Shown: one piece after another, positions 32,655-40,460 of the stretch | Numbering within the stretch: the first letter of the stretch is position 1 | Layout: every line of letters starts with the position of its first letter | Position numbers and translations under genes: made by a program | Assembly: GCA_934097085.1 (NCBI GenBank) | Contig: CAKONK010000013.1 | Coordinates: 1-44,356, forward strand | Source of the DNA: an uncultured Bacilli bacterium | GTDB taxonomy: Bacteria > Bacillota_I > Bacilli_A > RF39 > UBA660 | Reading direction: 5' to 3' | Length of the DNA: 44,356 nt | Notes under the pieces: model-generated | What the model was told of the DNA's origin: nothing | Seen by the model: only the letters and a program-made list of their open reading frames with translations | Databases searched by the model: none

Positions 32655-35483
32655 TCACTTTCTTTTAATATTATTAACTAAAACATTTAATTTGTCAAAC
32701 CTCTTTGACACTTTTACATTAGCATTTATTAATTCATTAATTTTTAAATCATTATTTTTTTCATATACAGAGGAAAACATAGTTAAATTTACTTTACCAG
32801 TTTCATCCTCACACTCTAAAAAAGCCATTTCACCACCCTTTTTGTCTTTAATAGTACGAATACTTTTAATAAGCAAAACCATATTTATATTTTTAAATAA
32901 ATAGTTCTTTATATTTTCCACTTTTATAACATCTTTATATTTACTACATGGATGATTAGTTATATACATTCCATAAGATAATATTTCAAATTCTCTTAAA
33001 GTAGTATCATCATATTCAGGGCAATTAATTAAAATAGGTTTACCTAAACCATCTGAATAAATACTTGCATAATTTAAAATAACATCAATATTTTTTATCA
33101 TTGTTTGTTTATTTATTTTAAATATATCTAAGGATCCACTTTTAATAAGAATAGAATATGTTTCATTATTTAAAAAACTATTTGTTTTAACAAAAAAATC
33201 AAATATATCATTAAACCCATTTTCTCTAACTCTTATTATTTTATTTATTATTTCATCATTTAAACCTCTTATTATGTTAAGGGGTAATAATATATAACCA
33301 TTTTTTTCTGCATATTTATCTATTGAATAATTAATATTAGGTTTAAGTAATTTATATCCACTATTTTTAAGTGATGAAAGCATCTTTTCACATTTTGAAA
33401 TATCTTTATTATTTTCTAAAAGATAAAACATAAACTCTTTAGGAAAGTTTGCCTTTAGATATGCCATTTGATAAGAAACTAATGCATATGCAACTGAATG
33501 TGATTTATTAAATCCATATCCTCCAAACTCTTTAATTTTGTGAAAAAGTTTTTCAATAAATTCTTTAGAATATCCTTTTTTTATGCCTCCGGAAACAAAC
33601 TTATCATGTTGAGCATTAATAATTTCTTCTTCCTTTTTAGAAATTGCTACTCTTATATCATCAGCCTCAAATAAAGAATAACCACCTACTTTTTCAAATA
33701 TTTTCATAACTTGTTCTTGGTAAATAATTGTGCCATAAGTAGAACCTAAAATACCAGCTAAATCACCAGTTAAATTTATACCATCTTTTTTATTTTTTAA
33801 ATACTCATCAATCTGCTTATTTGCTCCTGGTCTAACAAGTGCTAAAGACACAGTAAGTTCATTAAAACTAGTTATTTTAAGTTTATCTAATACACTTTTT
33901 GCATAACTTGATTCAAATTGAAAAATATCATCAGTATTAGCATCATAAAATATTTTTAAAGTTTTTTTATCATCAAGAGGTATATTATTTATATCAAAAT
34001 TCTTTATTTTTTTAGATACTTTACTTATTATATTTAACTTTTCAAGTGCTAAAAAATCCATTTTCAAAAGACCCATTTTTTCTAAATAAGGCATTTCAAT
34101 ACCAGTTTTTAATGTTCCATCTTCATTGGAAATAGGAATAATTTTGCCTAACTTTTCACTTGATATAATTACTCCTGCTGCATGAGTTGAGGTATTTTTT
34201 TTAAGACCCTCAAGGTGGTAAGAAATATCATATAGATTTTTAATTTCACTATACATTTCAATATATTTTTTAACTTTTTCATTTTGATAATTTTCTTTTA
34301 AAGATAAAGAACTATTAATATTTTTAATAAATTTATCAAATACATTAGAATCTACTTTTAAAAGTTTTGCAAGATCTCTTAAAATAAGTTTTGCTTTGTA
34401 ATTATTAAATGTAAGTCCTACAGCTACTTTATCAAAACCATATTTATTTTTTACATATTCAATCATATTAATTCTTTTATCAGATTCAAAATCAATATCA
34501 ATATCCGGCATCTTTTTTCTATTTATATTTAAAAATCTTTCAAATAATAAATCATATTTTATTGGATCAATATTTGTAATTCCTAAAGAGTAACTTACTA
34601 AACTACCTGCTGCACTACCCCTACCTGGTCCTACAAAAATATCATTTTTTTTAGCGTATAAAACATAGTCATAAACTATTAAAAAGTAGTCTACAAAACC
34701 CATTTTATTAATAACATCAAGTTCATATAAAATTCTTTCTTTATAATTATTAGATACTTTCCCATTAAATCTTTTTTTTAATCCTAAAATACATAATTTT
34801 TTTAAATATTCATAGTTATTATCACTATTATTATATTTAGGTATATACTTTTTATCAAATGGTATTTCTAAATTAATTTGTTTACTAAACTCATAAGTTG
34901 TTTGAATATCTTCGAAAGAAGATGTTTTATAATAAGCATTATCATTATAAACAAAATTATCATTAAGCATTTTTAAGTATTTAAGAAAAAAAATATCTTT
35001 TTTAAATAAACATCTTACATTATCAACATAAACTATTTTATCACTTATAAGAAGGGCATTATTTTTTTCTATATCATTACAAAAACCTATATAAACATTA
35101 TCTTTGTATTTAAGTTTTTCATAAATATCTATACTTTTAAAAGGAATAATCACAAGTAAATTAGGATTTTCTAAGTAAGAAAGTTTCATATTATCCCTTA
35201 AATAATCAATTTTAAGAAGTTCTTGGTAACCTAAATAATTTTTAGCATAAACATAAATATGCATGCTTTCATATACAGTATCAAGACCAATAATTGGTTT
35301 TATATTATTTTCTTTACATTTTAAATAAAAATCCATAAATCCATTTAAATTTTCATCACAAATAGCACATTCTTTTATATTATTTTCATTCAAAAAAGAA
35401 ATTAAATCAGGTAATTTAATTAAACTTTTAAGTAGTGAATACTCTGTTGTAATTTTAAGTGGTATTAATTTCTTTTCTTCCAT
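32655..35483 (-). CDS. dnaE: DNA polymerase III alpha subunit DnaE (short, degenerate PHP domain)
   Basis: This 942-aa class DnaE3/DnaE-like polymerase is shorter than the typical 1050-1150. The polymerase core is intact: GPGRGSAAGSLVSYSLGI, PDIDIDFES (catalytic Asp), HAAGVIIS, PGANKQIDEYL, GTIIYQEQVMKI, GYGFNKSHSVAYALVSYQMAYLKA, with an OB fold at the end (VLLIKSIRTIKDKKGGEMAF). The N-terminal PHP domain has LKITTEYSLL where active families have H-x-H-x-x-YS, so metal binding is lost. In PolC-containing bacteria DnaE extends primers on the lagging strand. Its -10 box TACAAT lies six bases before the ATG and no ribosome binding site is visible, suggesting a leaderless transcript. Confidence 0.94.
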   Translation of the reverse strand: MEEKKLIPLKITTEYSLLKSLIKLPDLISFLNENNIKECAICDENLNGFMDFYLKCKENNIKPIIGLDTVYESMHIYVYAKNYLGYQELLKIDYLRDNMKLSYLENPNLLVIIPFKSIDIYEKLKYKDNVYIGFCNDIEKNNALLISDKIVYVDNVRCLFKKDIFFLKYLKMLNDNFVYNDNAYYKTSSFEDIQTTYEFSKQINLEIPFDKKYIPKYNNSDNNYEYLKKLCILGLKKRFNGKVSNNYKERILYELDVINKMGFVDYFLIVYDYVLYAKKNDIFVGPGRGSAAGSLVSYSLGITNIDPIKYDLLFERFLNINRKKMPDIDIDFESDKRINMIEYVKNKYGFDKVAVGLTFNNYKAKLILRDLAKLLKVDSNVFDKFIKNINSSLSLKENYQNEKVKKYIEMYSEIKNLYDISYHLEGLKKNTSTHAAGVIISSEKLGKIIPISNEDGTLKTGIEMPYLEKMGLLKMDFLALEKLNIISKVSKKIKNFDINNIPLDDKKTLKIFYDANTDDIFQFESSYAKSVLDKLKITSFNELTVSLALVRPGANKQIDEYLKNKKDGINLTGDLAGILGSTYGTIIYQEQVMKIFEKVGGYSLFEADDIRVAISKKEEEIINAQHDKFVSGGIKKGYSKEFIEKLFHKIKEFGGYGFNKSHSVAYALVSYQMAYLKANFPKEFMFYLLENNKDISKCEKMLSSLKNSGYKLLKPNINYSIDKYAEKNGYILLPLNIIRGLNDEIINKIIRVRENGFNDIFDFFVKTNSFLNNETYSILIKSGSLDIFKINKQTMIKNIDVILNYASIYSDGLGKPILINCPEYDDTTLREFEILSYGMYITNHPCSKYKDVIKVENIKNYLFKNINMVLLIKSIRTIKDKKGGEMAFLECEDETGKVNLTMFSSVYEKNNDLKINELINANVKVSKRFDKLNVLVNNIKRK

Positions 35484-35489
35484 AAATTA

Positions 35490-35495
35490 ATTGTA
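35490..35495 (-). promoter_or_regulatory. Possible dnaE -10 box giving a leaderless transcript
   Basis: TACAAT on the minus strand is followed six bases later by the dnaE ATG, placing a start near or at the A of the initiation codon. The -35 region is poor, so this is tentative. Confidence 0.35.
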
Positions 35496-35526
35496 ACATT
35501 ATTAAGAATAAATATCTATAATTAAA

Positions 35527-36435
35527 TTAATTTAATACTTTACTTTCTATTTTAAACTCTCTTGCAAATATTCTTTCATCCGAAGAATACTCAATTATAA
35601 ATTGATTATTTTTAGAACATATAATAATCCCAATAGTTTTATCATCAGATAAATCTTTTACATTTTTATCAATATAATTCATATAAACCTCAATTTGTCC
35701 TATATGTTCTTTTTTAAGTTCAGTTACTTTGAGTTCGATAACTACAAAGCACTTAAATATAAAATTATATAAAAGTAAATCAATGTAATTATAATTATTA
35801 CCAATTTTAATTTTGTATTCATTATCTATAAAACTAAAGCCATTTCCGAGTTCCTTTAAAAAAGATGATATATTTAACATTATAGTTTCTTGTAAATACT
35901 TTTCAGATATAGAGTTAATATCAATATAATCACAACTTGGTATCATTATTGGATTTGGTACTAAATCAGCTATTTTTAGTTTTTCATTTGTTAGTAATTT
36001 GTTTTTAGTATCTTCACCAAGTCTTTCGTATTCTTTAGATTTTATTCTATTTCTAAGTTCATCTCTAGTTAATAATTCTTTTTCACAAATATTAATATAG
36101 TAATTTACTTCATTTATATTTTTTATTGGTATAAGTTCTATATAATGACTCCATAATAATTGGTGCCCAAATCGGGCACCTTTTTCAATCAAAAGATAAA
36201 ATTGTCTCATTCGTTTTAATGTTGTTGTATTATATTTTTTACCCAATTCTTGAGTAAGTTTTACAGAATATTTACCGATTATATTTTCGCCATAACTTTT
36301 ACCAGCTTCACTCAGCATTTTACCTACATTATAATAAGTAGTTAAATCACTATTATTAATTGAATTTCTTTTAGCTAACTTACTTATTTCATTATTTAAT
36401 AATTCTTGTTTAATTTTTTCATAATAATTTATCAT
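35527..36435 (-). CDS. YhcG/DUF1016 PD-(D/E)XK nuclease, intact copy
   Basis: This 302-aa protein has a DUF1016 N-terminal domain (about 1-135, with YYNVGKMLSEAGKSYGENII and LLWSHYIELI). The C-terminal nuclease domain (about 180-300) has catalytic residues in NYIDLLLYN (Asp) and CFVVIELKV (E-x-K), then HIGQIEVYMNYID. YhcG-like nucleases appear near defence and mobile genes; their substrates are unknown. The start ATG is preceded by GGAGG that lies in the decayed tail of the neighbouring copy. The segment encoding KGARFGHQ is a perfect DNA palindrome (36162-36180). It is the only complete member of a four-copy tandem array. Confidence 0.85.
   Translation of the reverse strand: MINYYEKIKQELLNNEISKLAKRNSINNSDLTTYYNVGKMLSEAGKSYGENIIGKYSVKLTQELGKKYNTTTLKRMRQFYLLIEKGARFGHQLLWSHYIELIPIKNINEVNYYINICEKELLTRDELRNRIKSKEYERLGEDTKNKLLTNEKLKIADLVPNPIMIPSCDYIDINSISEKYLQETIMLNISSFLKELGNGFSFIDNEYKIKIGNNYNYIDLLLYNFIFKCFVVIELKVTELKKEHIGQIEVYMNYIDKNVKDLSDDKTIGIIICSKNNQFIIEYSSDERIFAREFKIESKVLN
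36162..36180. repeat. Palindrome in YhcG copy A
   Basis: GGTGCCC-AAATC-GGGCACC: a perfect 7-bp stem in coding sequence, between the DUF1016 N-terminal helices and the WSHY motif. Confidence 0.85.
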
Positions 36436-36451
36436 TTTTTGCCTCCATTTC

Positions 36452-36789
36452 CATTATTATTTTAAATTTTCTTGCAACTATTTTTTCATCTACTTTTAAT
36501 GTTGACTCCACGATAATTGGTGCGCGAACGGCGCACTTTTTTCAATTAAAATGGAAAAATATCTCATTATTTTTAAGTTTGAAACGCCATGCCCCTTTCC
36601 TACATCACTTAAAAGTTTTTGAGAATAAGTATTAATTATATTTTCACCATAAATTTTACCAGCTTCACTCAGCATTTTACCTACATTATAATAAGCAGTT
36701 AAATCACTATTATTAATTGAATTTCTTTTAGCTAACTTACTTATTTCATTATTTAATAATTCTTGTTTAATTTTTTCATAATAATTCAT
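36452..36789 (-). pseudogene. Truncated YhcG/DUF1016 gene, copy B
   Basis: The first 97 codons match copy A closely (MNYYEKIKQELLNNEISKLA) through LSWSQH, then a stop. In another frame the sequence continues as ESTLKVDEKIVARKFKI, the family's C-terminal end (compare DERIFAREFKI in copy A). The middle of the gene, including the catalytic core, is therefore deleted and the join is out of frame. A good ribosome binding site (AGGAAGTGA) remains, so the 97-aa N-terminal domain could still be made. The palindrome at 36520-36536 lies at the same place as in copy A, with a different sequence. Confidence 0.75.
36520..36536. repeat. Palindrome in YhcG copy B
   Basis: GTGCGC-GAACG-GCGCAC: perfect 6-bp stem at the position homologous to the copy A palindrome. 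Confidence 0.85.
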
Positions 36790-36800
36790 TTAATCACTTC

Positions 36801-37694
36801 CTAATTTGTTATTTTAAACTCTCTTGCAAATATTCTTTCATCAGAACAATACTCAATTATAAATTGATTATTTTTTTTAGATATAATAATGCCAATAGTT
36901 TTATCATGGTGCGGTTTCTTAATAACTTTATCAACATAATTCATGTAAACCTCAATTTGTCCTATATGTTCCTTTTTTAGTTCGATAACTTTCAATTCAA
37001 TAACAACATAACAGTTATACTCTGTATTAAATAAAAGTAAATCTATGTAATTATAATTATTACCTATTTTAATTTTGTATTCATTTCCAATATAACTAAA
37101 ACCATTACCTAACTGTTTTAAAAAATTATCTAAATTATTAAGAATTTCCTGTTTTAGTGCATATTCAGATAAGTTCTCTTGATTATTTTCAGTTTTAATT
37201 AATATAGGGTTAGGAACTAAATCAGGTAATTTTAGTTCTTCATTAGTAATTAATTTATTTTTGGTTTTCTCACCAAGTCTTTCATATTCGTTGGACTTAA
37301 TAATTTGTTTTAGTTCTCTTACTCCTAAATTTCGTTGACAACATATTTTAATATAATAATTAATTTCAACAATATTTTTTAATGATAAAAGTTCTCTATA
37401 ATGACTCCATGTCAAAATTGAACACAGTGTGTTCAATTTTTCATTACTAAATATTTCATAAAATTTTCTCATATTATATAATGTCCTTAAATTATATTTC
37501 TTACCTACTTCGTTAACTAATTTTTCTGCATATTATCCAATAATATTTTTACCATATTCTTTACCTGCATCGTTTAAAAGTTTACCTACTTCAAAATAAG
37601 TAAGAACTTTATTTCTTTCTTTTGAATAATCTTTTACCTTTGCATAAATTTCATTTTTCAATAATTTTTCTTTAATTTCATCATAATAATTCAT
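36801..37694 (-). pseudogene. YhcG/DUF1016 gene with one internal stop, copy C
   Basis: An otherwise complete 297-codon gene starts at the ATG at 37694 (MNYYDEIKEKLLKNEIYAKV) and has a single TAA at codon 54 (37533-37535), where relatives have a residue in GK/E-Y-S/A. After the stop the frame is open and intact, including NYIDLLLFN, CYVVIELKV and HIGQIEVYMNYVD. The damage is one point mutation, so it is recent, or a sequencing error. Translation might restart at an internal ATG (37472), giving 223 aa with the nuclease domain. A 12-bp perfect palindrome lies at 37414-37440. Confidence 0.8.
37414..37440. repeat. Palindrome in YhcG copy C
   Basis: AAAATTGAACAC with its exact inverted copy and a 3-nt loop, in coding sequence just before the TWSHY motif. 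Unrelated in sequence to the palindromes of copies A and B. Confidence 0.85.
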
Positions 37695-37709
37695 TTAAAC
37701 ACTTCCTTT

Positions 37710-38040
37710 CTAATTTGTTATTTTAAATTTTCTTGTAACTATTTTTTCATCTACTTTTAAAGTTGACTCCAGAACAATTGGTGCGCGAACGGCGCACCTT
37801 TTACAATTAAAAGATAAAAGAACAATATAATGACTTAATGTTAATTGTTGCGCATTGGCGCGAATTTTTCATCAGAAAAGATACTGAAGAAATGTATCAT
37901 TCTAAATAATGTACTTTGATTATACTTTTTACATACTTCAACAGTAATTTATCAGCATAACTATCAATAATATTTTTACCATATTTTTTAACTGCATTGT
38001 TTAAAATTTTACATATTTTCTTTAATAAAATGTAATTAAT
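37710..38040 (-). pseudogene. Degenerate YhcG/DUF1016 remnants, copy D
   Basis: Frameshifted fragments can be traced on the minus strand: KKYGKNIIDSYADKL, then FFSIFSDEKFAPM, then a frameshift to LTLSHYIVLLSF. A second fragment, LLIVKGAPFAHQLFWSQ, follows and joins directly to ESTLKVDEKIVTRKFKITN. The N-terminal start and the nuclease core are gone. The junction WSQ|ESTLKVDEK is the same as in copy B, so the two decayed copies share a deletion history. Two palindromes are present (37780-37798 and, weaker, 37848-37863). This fills the 480-bp space before the next gene. Confidence 0.7.
37780..37798. repeat. Palindrome in YhcG copy D (first)
   Basis: GGTGCGC-GAACG-GCGCACC: perfect 7-bp stem, the copy B palindrome extended by one pair. 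A second, weaker one (GCGC-ATTG-GCGC) lies at 37850-37861. Confidence 0.8.
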
Positions 38041-38065
38041 ACCTCCCTTCTATTTTTTAAACACG

Positions 38066-38086
38066 AAAAAAAGATGCAAACGCATC
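38066..38086 (-). terminator. Terminator of the zincin-like gene
   Basis: GATGC-GTTT-GCATC followed by seven T on the minus strand, about 90 bp past the stop codon of the gene at 38175-38864. Confidence 0.75.
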
Positions 38087-38174
38087 CCAACAAAACTTTT
38101 ATAAATTTATTTTACTTTACAAATTAATAATAACAATATTTTTTAAATTAATCAAGACAATTCATCAGTGATAT

Positions 38175-38864
38175 TTACTTTTTTGGTTTTCTAATTAATT
38201 GTAGATCATTAGATTTACACAGTACATTAGTATCACTATAAATATCATAATATTTATCAACCATATATCCAATATATTCAGTTGGTTCATTAAATGTAGG
38301 ATTACTTAAATACTTTGAGAAATGTTCTGCAATAAATTCCTCAAAAGAGGAAAGTGAGTATGAAGAAAATTCTTCACTAGGAACACGCATATATTCAAAA
38401 ACTCTACAAAATAAATCTTCCTTTTTTATTAATTTAAAAAGACCAGAAAACATATGTCCTACCTCATGATATAAAAGCTGTTCAATATTACTAGCATACA
38501 TCAAATTTTTATTTAAACAATTATTAATTAATTTATAGACTTTATCATAATTAAGTTTCTCATTAATACATAATAATACATATTTTATTTTTTCAGCATC
38601 TAAATCTTTCATCAAACTTGTAAATGCATAAGAAGTCATGTAATAATTAGCTTTTTGCCAAAGAGAATATTTTGTTTTTGAATAATATTCAAATTTTGTT
38701 ATAGCCTCAGTTAACTTAAATGAATCTGCAAAATCCCCTATAAAATCTATTCTATTTATTAATTTAGGATATCTTTCTAAAACTTTATCTAAAGCATTTA
38801 AATATTCTTTCAAAACTTTTGCATCCAATTTTTTATCATCTATATGTATATTGTTATACTCCAT
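38175..38864 (-). CDS. Putative zinc metallopeptidase-like protein (HExxH)
   Basis: This 229-aa protein carries YHEVGHMFSGLF (HEVGH, near residue 136), the HExxH zinc-binding and catalytic motif. About 40 residues on comes FEEFIAEHFSKYLSNP, whose E-x-x-A-E-x-F could supply the third ligand, as in gluzincins. There is no signal peptide, so it is intracellular or exported by an unknown route. The N-terminal half is helical and unfamiliar. Similar HExxH proteins without defined substrates occur in phage and mobile regions, so transfer is possible. A promoter (38888-38916) and AAGGAAGG ribosome binding site precede it. Enzymatic activity is inferred from the motif alone. Confidence 0.6.
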   Translation of the reverse strand: MEYNNIHIDDKKLDAKVLKEYLNALDKVLERYPKLINRIDFIGDFADSFKLTEAITKFEYYSKTKYSLWQKANYYMTSYAFTSLMKDLDAEKIKYVLLCINEKLNYDKVYKLINNCLNKNLMYASNIEQLLYHEVGHMFSGLFKLIKKEDLFCRVFEYMRVPSEEFSSYSLSSFEEFIAEHFSKYLSNPTFNEPTEYIGYMVDKYYDIYSDTNVLCKSNDLQLIRKPKK

Positions 38865-38887
38865 ATATACCTTCCTTTGTGTCTAAT

Positions 38888-38916
38888 ATATTACCACTAT
38901 AAAAATCACTAAACAA
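38888..38916 (-). promoter_or_regulatory. Promoter of the zincin-like gene
   Basis: TTGTTT (38916-38911), 17 bp and TAATAT (38893-38888) on the minus strand. Confidence 0.6.
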
Positions 38917-39002
38917 GAAAGATATTTAACTTTATTCTTTAGTTTTTACAATTTATAAAAAATTTATAATTTCTTTACACTTCATTTACATATATAATTA
39001 TA

Positions 39003-39031
39003 TTGACATTTTTCCATTTTAGTGGTAGAAT
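39003..39031 (+). promoter_or_regulatory. Promoter of the plus-strand surface-protein pair
   Basis: TTGACA (39003-39008), 17 bp and TAGAAT (39026-39031), with AAAGGAGGG at 39051-39059 as ribosome binding site. Confidence 0.85.
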
Positions 39032-39067
39032 AGCAAGCAATTAATCAAAAAAAGGAGGGTTTTGGTT

Positions 39068-40450
39068 ATGAATAAATGTGATATACTAGCACTTATAAAT
39101 GCATGTCAAAGTAAAATTGAAGAAATTATAGACATGAATATAAGTGAAAAAAATAAGAAAGGATTTGAAGAGCTTTTACATGTAACAGAAAAACATTATA
39201 ATATTGTAGCAAATGCTAAAGATAATGATACTAAATTATTTGAAAGTTATGCATCATTATACAGTTCATTATATTATAAGCTTAGAACTATAGATAGCAA
39301 AGTTTATAGTGAAAATGTTGGTCTTGCTTTATATACTCAACTTAAAAAAGCAGAAAGAAAAGATGTTGCTGAACCTAGAAAAGCTAATAATGCTGAGCCA
39401 AATAATGTAATTGATGTTAAGTTTGAACCAGTCGATGAAAAGAAAAAGAATAAGACATTAGGTATTATTGCTGGTGCATCTTGCACTATTGCTGCACTTG
39501 CAATCATAATGTCTCTTGCCAAAGAAAATAACAAGCTTAAAAATCAACTTAATAATTTAGATAACGATGATCCTAAGGAAGCTCAAGAAATAGTTATCGA
39601 AGAAAAACCAACTGCTGAAATTGAAGAAGAAATAATTATAGAAGAACCTGAGGATACTATAGAAATTGAACCTATCGAAGAATTAAATTTATCTAATATT
39701 GACATTAATAATGAAGATGATTTATATAATTATGCTGAAAAACTTGCAAGTACTCCAGGAAATACGTTAACTGTCGATGAAATAATAATTGCTTTAAAAC
39801 TTGCAAACTTTGATGATTTAGAAAATAAAAGCGTTTTTGCATCTCGAGAGGAACTTTATAAAGCAAATACTGATTTAGGAAAACTTACTACTTTAGTGGG
39901 AACTGATAAAGTTGAAATATTACATGAAGAAAATGATATTTTTGTTACTGAAGATACTTTAAAAGAGATGCTTGCTTGTATTACAAATAATGAATTAAAA
40001 TTAGATAACTTCTCTTCACTAAAAGAGGAAAAAGGTTATAACATTTATAAGTTATATGAATTATGTGCAAAAAAATTAAATGATGCTAACGAAATTAATA
40101 AGGTTTTATACGCTAAACTATTTAATGAGATGACTGCGAGAAAATTTGAATCATTCTCACTTACTCCAGAAAGTCCAATCAGTCAATACTATTTAATGCT
40201 TGGAATGTTTAATGAAAATATGAATGCATCTTTAGCTCTTACTACAAATCACGGATGGGGACCAACTTATGGAGAAATGAGAGATAATAACACAGTTCCA
40301 AATGGTTATACAGGTGATGAAATTGATGGAAGTTACGGATATATCTGTATTGAAGAATTAATTCATCATTTAACTATTGGAAATCCAGATTATTCAATGT
40401 ATTCAATTTATGCAGATGAAGTTATGATAGATAAAGGACTATCAAGATAA
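39068..40450 (+). CDS. Membrane protein with acidic stalk, unknown function
   Basis: This protein of about 460 aa starts at the ATG at 39068, eight bases after the ribosome binding site (an in-frame TTG at 39062 is too close). The N-terminal cytoplasmic region (1-130) is helical. A single transmembrane helix lies at about 133-157 (LGIIAGASCTIAALAIIMSL), then a short coiled coil and a very Glu-rich stretch (about 175-215, EEIIIEEPEDTIEIEP). A folded outer domain of about 240 residues follows, ending with HGWGPTYGEMRDNNTVPNGY. No known motif is evident. It is followed by the Cys-rich protein gene 10 bp later, so the two are probably one operon on the cell surface. Confidence 0.75.
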   Translation: MNKCDILALINACQSKIEEIIDMNISEKNKKGFEELLHVTEKHYNIVANAKDNDTKLFESYASLYSSLYYKLRTIDSKVYSENVGLALYTQLKKAERKDVAEPRKANNAEPNNVIDVKFEPVDEKKKNKTLGIIAGASCTIAALAIIMSLAKENNKLKNQLNNLDNDDPKEAQEIVIEEKPTAEIEEEIIIEEPEDTIEIEPIEELNLSNIDINNEDDLYNYAEKLASTPGNTLTVDEIIIALKLANFDDLENKSVFASREELYKANTDLGKLTTLVGTDKVEILHEENDIFVTEDTLKEMLACITNNELKLDNFSSLKEEKGYNIYKLYELCAKKLNDANEINKVLYAKLFNEMTARKFESFSLTPESPISQYYLMLGMFNENMNASLALTTNHGWGPTYGEMRDNNTVPNGYTGDEIDGSYGYICIEELIHHLTIGNPDYSMYSIYADEVMIDKGLSR

Positions 40451-40460
40451 GGAGGTTTTT

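Noticed and set aside
35500..35530. Palindrome ATTAAATT/AATTTAAT as a terminator after YhcG copy A
   Set aside because: It is only A+T and lacks a T run, so random occurrence in this composition is likely.
35527..38864. Prophage region
   Set aside because: No integrase, terminase, capsid, portal or lysis genes occur. The nuclease copies and the HExxH protein alone do not make a prophage.
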